Assembly (NCBI GenBank): GCA_938015405.1
Contig: CALLPZ010000085.1
Span: 1-10,961, forward strand
Direction: 5' to 3'
DNA length: 10,961 nt
Origin: an uncultured Pseudanabaenaceae cyanobacterium
GTDB taxonomy: Bacteria; Cyanobacteriota; Cyanobacteriia; PCC-9006; JAAUQQ01
Shown piece by piece: positions 1-6,311 of the stretch; position 1 is the stretch's first letter; each line of letters starts with the position of its first letter. The position numbers were made by a program, and so were the translations under genes. The notes beneath the pieces were generated by a model, which made no database searches, was not told the origin of the DNA, and saw only the letters and a list, made by a program, of their open reading frames with translations.

Positions 1-2
1 TC

Positions 3-752
3 ATGTTATTGCCTCAACAACTCAACTACCAAAATTCAGCCATCTCAACCCGCAAGGTGGATGCACTCTGGATTACCGTCAGTCCAAGTTTGGGGATTTT
101 TGACCAACCACTGCAGCGAGCCCTGGCCCGCCGCCTCACCCTAGCGAAATGGCAATATGTCCAGGAGGCAGATGAGGCCTGTGAAATAGAGGTCGCCGTC
201 AACTTGCTCGACACCTATCTCACAGATCAATTGGAACCGCTACATCTACTGGGTCATGGCACGGGAGGTGCAGTAGCACTGCTCTATGCCCGTCGCCATC
301 CCGAGCGGGTCAAGTCTCTTAGCCTATTCGCAGTTGCCGAGCAACCGGCCGTAACCTGGCATGCCCACTATTATGTGCAGCGCCATATGATTCCCTGCTC
401 CCAAACGCGGGTGTTGGCACAACTGGCGGGCAGTCTCTTTCGCCAACGCCCCTATCACCCGGCTCAGCTTGTCAAAGCGCTGCGCCAAGATTTGGAGAAA
501 GCCCCACTCCTCCATTCTGCCTGTCATCTCGAATCCTTACCCCAGGGTGGTGTAGAGGTGCCGCTGATGGTCTGTGGCGCAGAAGATGATTCGGTTGTGC
601 ATCCCAGTGCATTACGGGATTGGTCCCGCTGGCTCAAGCCCGGCGATCGCCAGCATCTCTGTACCGATGGCGGACATTTCTTTCATTACACCCATGGAGA
701 TGCCCTAGCTCGGCAAATTCACCGCTTTTGGCAAAGCCATAGCTTGGACTGA
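3..752 (+). CDS. Alpha/beta-hydrolase-fold protein lacking the nucleophile serine
   Basis: The 249-residue product has the layout of an alpha/beta hydrolase. A strand-turn-helix 'nucleophile elbow' sits at residues 81-95, reading LLGHGTGGA. A candidate acid lies in CGAEDDSVVH (Asp195/Asp196), and a candidate catalytic His225 lies in DGGHFFH. The elbow normally reads G-x-S-x-G; here the serine position is Gly86 (codon GGC at 258-260), so a standard hydrolase or esterase reaction is not expected, although Asp and His remain. It may be a non-enzymatic binding protein, or may use another mechanism; the substrate is unknown. There is no signal peptide or membrane segment, so it should be cytosolic. 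The ATG lies two bases from the window edge, so the true start could be further upstream. It ends 70 bp before the Crp-type regulator on the same strand, and the two may be co-transcribed. The fold call is firm; the function is not. Confidence 0.8.
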   Translation: MLLPQQLNYQNSAISTRKVDALWITVSPSLGIFDQPLQRALARRLTLAKWQYVQEADEACEIEVAVNLLDTYLTDQLEPLHLLGHGTGGAVALLYARRHPERVKSLSLFAVAEQPAVTWHAHYYVQRHMIPCSQTRVLAQLAGSLFRQRPYHPAQLVKALRQDLEKAPLLHSACHLESLPQGGVEVPLMVCGAEDDSVVHPSALRDWSRWLKPGDRQHLCTDGGHFFHYTHGDALARQIHRFWQSHSLD

Positions 753-822
753 GCCCAAGGAAGGCAAGCTCCACGAACGATTAGCGCCTACAACCTCTTA
801 AATTTTGGATTAAGAACACAAA

Positions 823-1596
823 ATGACCTTATTTGATGACCCAGGGATGCAGCTGGTCTCTAACGACAATGGTGGCATGGATGATCTCTATGATTTACAA
901 CCCACGGAACGGAGCGATCGCTCCCCTCCACTCGCGATAGCTCCTCCCCTCGCCAACACCATCCCCATTACCAAACCCAGAAGTCTCCCCGCAACCGAGC
1001 CCCCTGTTCCCTCAAAGAAACCTGTTACTTCCAATAAAATAGGAGCCTCAAAATATCTCCGTCGCAAGGATCCCTGCGTCATCCAACAGGGGGAACTGTG
1101 GGAAATTGAACAAGGCTTTGTCAAAGCCCTCACCTGGGACGAACAAGGCTGTGTCCTCACCCAAGGTATCTGGGGACCCGGTGATTTTGTAGGTCTTCCC
1201 CTGGGGCACATTACCCCCTATGAAATTCTTTGTATGAGTACCGTCCAGGTTAAGGTCCATACGCTGGCCCATGGCTACCCCTATGAGTTTCTCTGGGATC
1301 AAGCCCAACAATCCCAGGAGCTGTTGAGTCTCTTCCGCTGTCGGTGCGTGGAAAATCGCCTATTGGATGCGCTCTGGTGGTTAGCGAAGCGCTTCGGGAC
1401 TTCCAAAAGCGGTGGCCGGCTCACTGGCATCACCCTCACCCACCAAGAACTGGCAGACTTAGTCGGTTCAACTCGTGTGACAATCACGCGCATGTTGCGC
1501 CAGCTTGAGACCAGCGGCAAGTTGGAGCGGGTTAATCGTCAGTTTTTACTGAAAGACAGCACCCACAATCCTCAAATGCGAGGTGATTGCCTCTGA
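823..1596 (+). CDS. Crp/Fnr-family transcriptional regulator with proline-rich N-terminal extension
   Basis: This is a 257-residue DNA-binding regulator. Residues 1-72 form an acidic, then Pro/Ser/Thr-rich, probably disordered extension (many PP and KP pairs at 35-67). Residues of about 80-150 fit a cyclic-nucleotide-binding-like beta barrel (GELWEIEQGFV, then WGPGDFVGLPL). A long dimerisation helix follows at about 162-190, and a Crp-type winged helix-turn-helix at about 201-245. The recognition helix GSTRVTITRML (215-225) closely resembles that of the nitrogen regulator NtcA, so an NtcA-like target is possible. NtcA is about 223 residues and lacks this extension. I do not see the arginine-containing cAMP-binding signature of true Crp proteins, so the ligand is unknown. 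Other in-frame ATGs at 847 and 877 would still leave most of the extension. No clear Shine-Dalgarno sequence precedes the start. It is probably a paralogue rather than NtcA itself. Confidence 0.87.
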   Translation: MTLFDDPGMQLVSNDNGGMDDLYDLQPTERSDRSPPLAIAPPLANTIPITKPRSLPATEPPVPSKKPVTSNKIGASKYLRRKDPCVIQQGELWEIEQGFVKALTWDEQGCVLTQGIWGPGDFVGLPLGHITPYEILCMSTVQVKVHTLAHGYPYEFLWDQAQQSQELLSLFRCRCVENRLLDALWWLAKRFGTSKSGGRLTGITLTHQELADLVGSTRVTITRMLRQLETSGKLERVNRQFLLKDSTHNPQMRGDCL

Positions 1597-1689
1597 CCCC
1601 GCGATCGCACCGACCAGAAATCAGGATCAGCAGAAAATTCCAGAGCAAGCCCTTAAAATAGTCTCTCAGTTCCATGACTTGAGAGAATT

Positions 1690-2484
1690 ATGGCAATTTT
1701 GCCAGAGGTTGCCCAGGCAACAGCGTTGGTGGTGGGTGCAAGCCGTGGCATCGGTCTAGAATTTGTCAAACAATTATTAGAGGATCCTCGTTTCGCCAAG
1801 GTCTACGCAACCTACCGCGAAGCCAGTTCAGCCACAGAACTCCTAGCCCTCTCCCAGTGGCAAGGCGAAGCTTCAGGTGATTTACCCGGCAGTCGCCTGG
1901 TCCTGCTGCGCATGGATGTTACTGACGAGACACAAATCGCCGCTGCCGTAACCCATATCAAAACTGAAACAGGGCAACTCCATCTCGCGTTGTACTGCGC
2001 TGGTCTGCTCCACGACGGCGAGTTCCAGCCAGAAAAGAGCCTGCGCTCCCTCAATAGCGAACAACTCACCCGCTACTTCCAAGTCAATGCGATCGGCGCA
2101 GGCTTGTTGGCCAAGCATCTCATGGGACTACTGCGCCACAGCGAGGCCAGCCTTTTTGCAGCAGTCTCCGCCAAAGTCGGCAGCATTGGTGATAATCGGC
2201 TGGGGGGCTGGTATGGCTATCGGGCCTCCAAGGCAGCCTTGAACATGCTGATGAAAACAACGGCCCTGGAATACGAGCGACGTTGTCCCAAGACCAAGGT
2301 CATCCTGCTCCATCCCGGCACAACAGACACCCAACTCTCCGAGCCCTTCCAACGCAATGTACCGCCAGGCAAACTCTTTTCCGTCGAGCGCACTGTCACC
2401 CAGCTATTGGCAGTGCTTGCCAAGGTGGGACCGGGGGATAGTGGAAAGTTCTTCTCCTGGGATGGCAGCGAACTGCCTTGGTAA
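1690..2484 (+). CDS. SDR-family NAD(P)-dependent oxidoreductase, C-factor-like
   Basis: The 264-residue protein is a classical short-chain dehydrogenase/reductase on a single Rossmann fold. The dinucleotide-binding motif is GASRGIG at 16-22. MDVTDE at 75-80 is the usual acidic strand end. YCAGLLH at 102-108 stands in for NNAG. Asn133 in FQVNAIGAG fits the catalytic Asn, and YRASK (Tyr177, Lys181) is the active-site pair. The segment VSAKVGSIGDN (159-169) followed by GGW is typical of C-factor/CsgA-like SDRs. In it, the position of the usual second serine of SS is Ala161, leaving Ser160 or Ser165 as possible substitutes. The substrate is unknown; a carbonyl compound with NADP(H) or NAD(H) is a reasonable guess. 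It has no membrane segment and is probably cytosolic. It lies 93 bp after the Crp-type gene and 180 bp before aguA, so an operon is not assured. The start ATG gives a normal N-terminus directly ahead of the first beta strand. Confidence 0.88.
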   Translation: MAILPEVAQATALVVGASRGIGLEFVKQLLEDPRFAKVYATYREASSATELLALSQWQGEASGDLPGSRLVLLRMDVTDETQIAAAVTHIKTETGQLHLALYCAGLLHDGEFQPEKSLRSLNSEQLTRYFQVNAIGAGLLAKHLMGLLRHSEASLFAAVSAKVGSIGDNRLGGWYGYRASKAALNMLMKTTALEYERRCPKTKVILLHPGTTDTQLSEPFQRNVPPGKLFSVERTVTQLLAVLAKVGPGDSGKFFSWDGSELPW

Positions 2485-2591
2485 TCCCAAGCTGTTGCTT
2501 CCAAAGCGCTGGCGGGCTAACGTCGGGCAGAAAGCTCTCGAAAGAGATTGACAGTAGCGAATTGTCCTCAGCTCATTCTTTAATGGGAAGA

Positions 2592-2620
2592 GCTGTGCTG
2601 CCCAGACTGACCTGCACAGC
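2592..2620. repeat. Inverted repeat in the leader of aguA
   Basis: GCTGTGC (2592-2598) and GCACAGC (2614-2620) are perfect 7-bp arms around a 15-base loop, between the SDR gene and aguA and 44 bases before the aguA ATG. No T-run follows, so it is not an intrinsic terminator. It could be a leader hairpin, a protein-binding site, or chance. Confidence 0.3.
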
Positions 2621-2664
2621 CCGCTACGCGACCCAAGCTTTGGGATCACATTTTCAGATTGCCA

Positions 2665-3717
2665 ATGTTACGCCAACCTCCTTACCAACAGGGCTTCCAC
2701 ATGCCTGCGGAGTGGGAAGAACATGCCACCACCTGGACAGCCTGGCCTAGGGATGATGACTATTGGGGGGGAGTTCTGGCCAATGCCAAGCAGGATTTTG
2801 CGAGCTTTTTAGAAGCGTTATCCCATTGGGAGTTCGTTCAATTACTCGTCCATGATGCTGAAGCTGAAGCGGATGTTCGCCAGTATCTGGCTCATGCCAT
2901 TACATCCGGCCGGATTCAGCTCCATCACATCCCCCAGCGGGATATCTGGTTGCGAGATAGCGGCCCTATTTTTGTTCATCGGGACGAACAGCTCCAGGCT
3001 ATTAGTTGGGAGTTTAATGGCTGGGGCGATCGCTTTCCCTCCCAGCTGGATAACCAAATTGCCGGGCAGATGCTGGCCAGACTCAAGTTCTCCCCAGCAG
3101 CAATTCACGAACCTGGCATTGTCTTTGAAGGCGGAGCGATCGAAGTCAATGGCGAGGGATTAGCCATTACCACCCGCCAATGCCTGCTCTCCCCCAATCG
3201 CAACCCGAACTTAAGCAAAACAGACCTAGAGCAATACCTACATCATTATCTCGGCTTAGAAAGCGTCATTTGGCTCAACGAAGGTCTTGAAGGGGATCAC
3301 ACCGATGGCCATGTGGACACGATTACGCGGTTCATGGGTCGTCGTCGTGTGGTGACCACCCTTTGCGCCAATCCCGAGGATGCCAATTACGCCCCTCTGC
3401 AAGAGAATCTCCAAACGCTCCAGGACTGGCGTGATCACCAGGGAGAAGGGCTAGAAGTGATCACGTTGCCCCAGCCCGACTTGGTGCTCTGGTTTGATGG
3501 GGAGCGCTTGCCCCTCACCTATGCCAACTTCTACATTGCCAATGGGGCAGTACTGGTGCCCACCTTTGACTGTGCTCAAGATACCGAGGCCTTGGAAATT
3601 CTGCGATCGCAGTTCCCCCAGCGCGAAGTCATCGGCTTACCCGCACGAGGCCTATTCCATGGCGGTGGGGGCTTCCACTGCGCCACCCAGCAACAGCCCG
3701 TGGGACTCATCACCTGA
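2665..3717 (+). CDS. aguA: Agmatine deiminase (agmatine iminohydrolase)
   Basis: This enzyme hydrolyses agmatine to N-carbamoylputrescine and ammonia, the step after arginine decarboxylase in putrescine synthesis. The product is 350 residues from ATG 2665, close to the usual 340-370 of the family. N-terminal FHMPAEWEEHATTWTAWP is the family signature. Guanidine-modifying enzyme motifs follow in order: DIWLRDSGP with Asp98, FEGGA with Glu155, the DHTDGHVD block with His216 and Asp218, and C-terminal GGGGFHCATQQQP with the nucleophile Cys339. All expected catalytic residues are present. A TTG at 2659 could add two residues. ATG 2701 is unlikely because it would cut into the conserved GFHMPAEW segment. 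No Shine-Dalgarno sequence is evident. It is soluble, with no signal peptide. aguB follows 122 bp downstream on the same strand and catalyses the next step, which strongly supports both assignments. Confidence 0.96.
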   Translation: MLRQPPYQQGFHMPAEWEEHATTWTAWPRDDDYWGGVLANAKQDFASFLEALSHWEFVQLLVHDAEAEADVRQYLAHAITSGRIQLHHIPQRDIWLRDSGPIFVHRDEQLQAISWEFNGWGDRFPSQLDNQIAGQMLARLKFSPAAIHEPGIVFEGGAIEVNGEGLAITTRQCLLSPNRNPNLSKTDLEQYLHHYLGLESVIWLNEGLEGDHTDGHVDTITRFMGRRRVVTTLCANPEDANYAPLQENLQTLQDWRDHQGEGLEVITLPQPDLVLWFDGERLPLTYANFYIANGAVLVPTFDCAQDTEALEILRSQFPQREVIGLPARGLFHGGGGFHCATQQQPVGLIT

Positions 3718-3839
3718 GCGGAACTGAAACGTTTACATTAAAGCTAGGTCTGAAATCCCAGCTCGAGGTAGCCCGTCTGCTCTCAACCTGTCATCAATAG
3801 ACCTCCCAAAAATCCTGGCCCTCACCCTCGGAACTCCCC

Positions 3840-4703
3840 ATGCATCTTGCTGTGATTCAAATGTCCATGGACATTGAAGAATCAATCAACCTCGACAAAG
3901 CAGAGGCCATGGTTCGAGAAGCCTCTGCCCAGGGGGCTCAGGTGGTGTTGCTGCCCGAACTATTCGCAGGGCAATATTTCCCCCAAACGGAAACTGAAGC
4001 CGCCTTTGATCTAGCCTTACCGGTCAACCACCACCCTTTTCTACCGCGCTTCCAGGCCCTGGCAGGGGAACTCAATCTGGTGCTGCCTCTGAGTTTTTTT
4101 GAGCGGGCAGGCCAAGCTCACTACAACAGTCTAGCCATGGTGGCAGCAGACGGCGCGATCGCCCAGGTCTACCGCAAATCCCATATTCCCGACGGTCCCT
4201 GCTACGAAGAAAAGTACTACTTCAATCCAGGCGACAGCGGCTTCCAGGTCTACAACTCGGCCTATGGCTGCTTGGGTGCAGGCGTTTGCTGGGACCAATG
4301 GTTTCCCGAAGCAGCTCGCTGCATGGCCCTCAAAGGTGCCGAGCTGCTGCTATATCCCACCGCCATTGGCAGTGAGCCCCCAGAAGCAGGGGAAATTGAC
4401 ACCCAGCCCCTATGGCGACGGGCCATGGTGGGGCATGCAGTGAGCAATAGCTGCTATGTAGCCGCTGCAAACCGTATCGGCCCCGAGGGACAGATGACGT
4501 TTTACGGCAACTCTTTTATTTGTGACTACACTGGCGAAATGATTGCCAGCGCAAAGCGTGATGAGGAAACGATTCTCTATGGCGAACTGGACTTTGCCGC
4601 AGCAAGACGCTTTCGAGCCGGCATGGGCTTCTTTCGCGATCGCCGCCCAGAACTCTACGGGCCTCTGTTAACCCTTGATGGCCAAACCAAACAGAGCTCA
4701 TAG
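3840..4703 (+). CDS. aguB: N-carbamoylputrescine amidase
   Basis: This enzyme hydrolyses N-carbamoylputrescine to putrescine, CO2 and ammonia, using the product of the preceding gene. The 287-residue protein is a nitrilase-superfamily (carbon-nitrogen hydrolase) enzyme. The catalytic triad is visible: Glu40 in LLPELFAGQYF, Lys113 in YRKSHIPDGP, and nucleophile Cys150 in GVCWDQWFPEAAR. The DGPCYEEKYYFNPGD segment (118-132) and the TAIGSEP segment are typical of the N-carbamoylputrescine amidase subgroup, not of general nitrilases or beta-ureidopropionases. Length is normal (about 290) and the N-terminus begins directly at the first beta strand, so ATG 3840 is well supported, although no Shine-Dalgarno sequence is seen. 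It is cytosolic and probably oligomeric, as in the family. The 122-bp spacer after aguA shows no terminator, so co-transcription is plausible. Confidence 0.96.
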   Translation: MHLAVIQMSMDIEESINLDKAEAMVREASAQGAQVVLLPELFAGQYFPQTETEAAFDLALPVNHHPFLPRFQALAGELNLVLPLSFFERAGQAHYNSLAMVAADGAIAQVYRKSHIPDGPCYEEKYYFNPGDSGFQVYNSAYGCLGAGVCWDQWFPEAARCMALKGAELLLYPTAIGSEPPEAGEIDTQPLWRRAMVGHAVSNSCYVAAANRIGPEGQMTFYGNSFICDYTGEMIASAKRDEETILYGELDFAAARRFRAGMGFFRDRRPELYGPLLTLDGQTKQSS

Positions 4704-4773
4704 CCCTATTTAGCCAGCCCCATCCAGACCAGAAGGCAATGGAATGAGCAAATGGCAAAGCAACCCCTCCGAG

Positions 4774-4794
4774 CCTTCCTCAAAATAGGAAAGG
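4774..4794. repeat. Imperfect hairpin between convergent genes
   Basis: CCTTCCT (4774-4780) can pair with AGGAAAGG (4787-4794) with one bulged A and a six-base loop. It lies between the ends of aguB (plus) and the small minus-strand gene. Its position suits a shared transcription end, but neither strand has a T-run after it, so terminator function is only a guess. Confidence 0.25.
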
Positions 4795-4943
4795 AACAAG
4801 TGAGAGAGGTTGCATTAAGGGTTTATCGGACAGACAGGACAACCGCTCAGAAAAGCAGTTCTCCCATTGATGCTTTGGATAGGCACTTTTGAATAGGCAT
4901 TCTTGGCTTGGACAGGCTGGGATCGCTCAACGGCGAGCCAGTT

Positions 4944-5369
4944 CTAGACCAATGCCGTTAGCGGACTCGTGTTAGCCAAAGGACGTGCCACCATAGGAAT
5001 CGCCGGAGCTAAGTTATGGGCAGAAGGCCAATTGCAAGAGGGATAAACCTCAGCCTTGTTTGACTTCTTTTTGCTCACCGACTGCACTTCGGGAGCCGCT
5101 AAGCCTTCCCCTAAACATTGCCATTGGCAACGCAACATCCGCTTAAGCTTTGCTTCTTGACGACGGGGATCATCCGTCTTCATCCAAAGCAACTCAGCAT
5201 CGCTCAAACTCAAAGCAATACGGTAAGGCCAAGGCTGACCCGAGAGGGTCTGCTTTAGATTATCAGAGGAGCCAAGGTGGAGCCATTTACGACGCCAAAG
5301 CACGGCGTAAATCGCAGCAGATTCTGGCAGCTGAGCAGGGTCAAGCTTTTGCCATTGAGATTGATTCAT
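4944..5369 (-). CDS. Small protein with degenerate GIY-YIG-like N-terminal domain
   Basis: This 141-residue product starts at ATG 5369 on the minus strand and ends with TAG at 4944. Residues 17-46 read like a worn GIY-YIG fold: AIYAVLWRRKWLHLGSSDNLKQ matches the spacing of 'GIY ... YIG.T.nl..R'. Tyr21 of GIY is kept, but the second Tyr is His31 and the conserved Arg after NL is absent. A RRQEAKLKRMLR helix (69-80) carries Glu72, near where the family has its metal-binding Glu. The arginine and second tyrosine are needed in known GIY-YIG nucleases, so nuclease activity is doubtful. The C-terminal third (from about 97, VSKKKSNK onward) is basic and then Pro/Ala-rich and looks disordered. Codon use and Trp content look like a real protein and not a shadow frame. 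It is convergent with aguB and borders a gene-free gap. The family call is tentative. Confidence 0.6.
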   Translation of the reverse strand: MNQSQWQKLDPAQLPESAAIYAVLWRRKWLHLGSSDNLKQTLSGQPWPYRIALSLSDAELLWMKTDDPRRQEAKLKRMLRCQWQCLGEGLAAPEVQSVSKKKSNKAEVYPSCNWPSAHNLAPAIPMVARPLANTSPLTALV

Positions 5370-5661
5370 GGGAGGAGGCTAATGGTAATGAAAATTGAGA
5401 GATGGACTTAATACCCGGGAATGCGAAGAGATCAAGCAATGATCCAGCGAACCGTTTCTTCGGGCTCAAAGCTCAGGAATCCTCTAAAGCTCAACGGTTC
5501 TGATGGATGCAGATGCAACCCAAAAGTCATGAAACAGATGGCAACGAAGGCTGAAGATGAATCACTCAAATCCAAAGCCCACTTCAACTTCGGGACATAC
5601 AAGCTTGAGTTATTGGGCTAAATCGCAGTGCAAAAGATTATCAACACCACCGACCTAAACC

Positions 5662-5681
5662 CATTCAGTCAAAATTGAATG
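5662..5681. repeat. Short hairpin in the gene-free stretch
   Basis: CATTCA (5662-5667) and TGAATG (5676-5681) form a perfect 6-bp stem with an 8-base loop. A T-rich tract (5697-5706) follows only after a 15-base gap, so this is not a standard terminator. It could belong to a small RNA or be chance. Confidence 0.22.
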
Positions 5682-6056
5682 CTACGAACAACCCTGATTT
5701 CTTTTTCCGTTGAGACAAAAAATATACTCAACTACCCATCATTGTAGCTTGAACTTTGCGTTCCCCAAAGCAGGACTGCTTAAGTTTCATGTCCAAAATT
5801 CTCACCGAACTTACAGCGCCCCTTGCAAACATAAAATCCACCATTCAGAGTCAGGTCTAGCAGCATTCACAGTCCTCCTGAACAGCTTACAAACAGGGGA
5901 CCATATCTATAGGACAAAGGCAGTCGAGCAGAAGATTTAAACCCTAAAAGCAGGTAACCGCGTTCAAAACAAAAAGTATAAAATTACACATTCAATCCAG
6001 TTAAAAAAGTACATACGGGGACCCAAGCTCCAAAGCAATCCAGGCATTGATTAAGA

Positions 6057-6066
6057 CTCAATTGAG
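6057..6066. promoter_or_regulatory. 10-bp perfect palindrome CTCAATTGAG
   Basis: CTCAATTGAG reads identically on both strands. It lies about 245 bases upstream of the glutamyl peptidase gene in the A/T-richer gap. It may be a regulator-binding site; the regulator is unknown, and chance occurrence is possible. Confidence 0.22.
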
Positions 6067-6241
6067 ACAATTTCCTGAACTTCTGAGACGTTTCACTCAT
6101 GAACAGCAGGGGGTATCGCAAAATAATTAGAACAGCGGGCAGGATGAAGTGGAAAATCACTGATCGTTCTAAACTTTGGCCTCGCGAGTCTAGAAAACCC
6201 AATTCAAAAGGCTCGGCTAACCAGTCCTAAATCCAGCATCT

Positions 6242-6254
6242 AGGCATCATGCCT
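6242..6254. promoter_or_regulatory. Candidate operator AGGCATCATGCCT upstream of the peptidase gene
   Basis: This is a perfect inverted repeat with 6-bp arms around one base (AGGCAT-C-ATGCCT), centred about 64 bases ahead of the ATG at 6312. That is a natural place for a promoter-proximal binding site. No clear -35/-10 pair is visible beside it. Function is inferred only from symmetry and position. Confidence 0.33.
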
Positions 6255-6311
6255 TTGATATCGGCTGCTCCCCAACTCATGCGTCCATCTCTTTAGGTCC
6301 AGCGCTTCGTA

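Larger units (their letters stand above)
5370..6311. other. Gene-free, A/T-richer, HIP1-free stretch
   Basis: About 940 bases hold no convincing gene. Open frames of 60-80 codons at 5421-5621 (plus), 5710-5940 (plus, TTG start) and 5984-6202 (minus, TTG start) show no domain, no family motif and no good ribosome-binding site. The stretch has no GCGATCGC site and is visibly richer in A/T than the neighbouring genes. It contains several short inverted repeats (5662-5681, 6057-6066, 6242-6254) and a TATAAA at 5977-5982 without a good -35 box. It may carry the promoters of the two divergent flanking genes, an unrecognised small RNA, or decayed sequence. I see no tRNA, IS ends or repeat array. Confidence 0.6.

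Noticed and set aside
2535..2546. CTCT-CGAA-AGAG hairpin after the SDR gene
   Set aside because: A four-base stem is too short to support a terminator and no T-run follows.
2548..2553. TTGACA as a -35 box for aguA
   Set aside because: No acceptable -10 hexamer lies 16-19 bases downstream.
5150..5398. 82-codon plus-strand frame opposite the GIY-YIG-like gene
   Set aside because: Its translation lacks any fold pattern, whereas the minus-strand product has a coherent one; treated as a shadow.
5382..5411. GGAGGAGG followed by ATG GTA ATG, a possible nine-codon leader peptide on the plus strand
   Set aside because: The frame ends after nine codons, no gene or attenuator follows closely, and the G-rich tract overlaps the start region of the minus-strand gene.
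5421..5621. 66-codon plus-strand frame
   Set aside because: No domain, no ribosome-binding site and a composition like non-coding sequence.
5710..5940. 76-codon plus-strand frame with a TTG start
   Set aside because: Weak start, no recognisable motif, no supporting context.
5976..5987. GTA-N6-TAC, resembling an NtcA box
   Set aside because: The spacing is six bases and NtcA boxes need eight; no well-placed -10 box follows.
5984..6202. 72-codon minus-strand frame with a hydrophobic stretch that could be a membrane segment
   Set aside because: TTG start, no ribosome-binding site, no family resemblance; the hydrophobic run can arise by chance in A/T-rich DNA.
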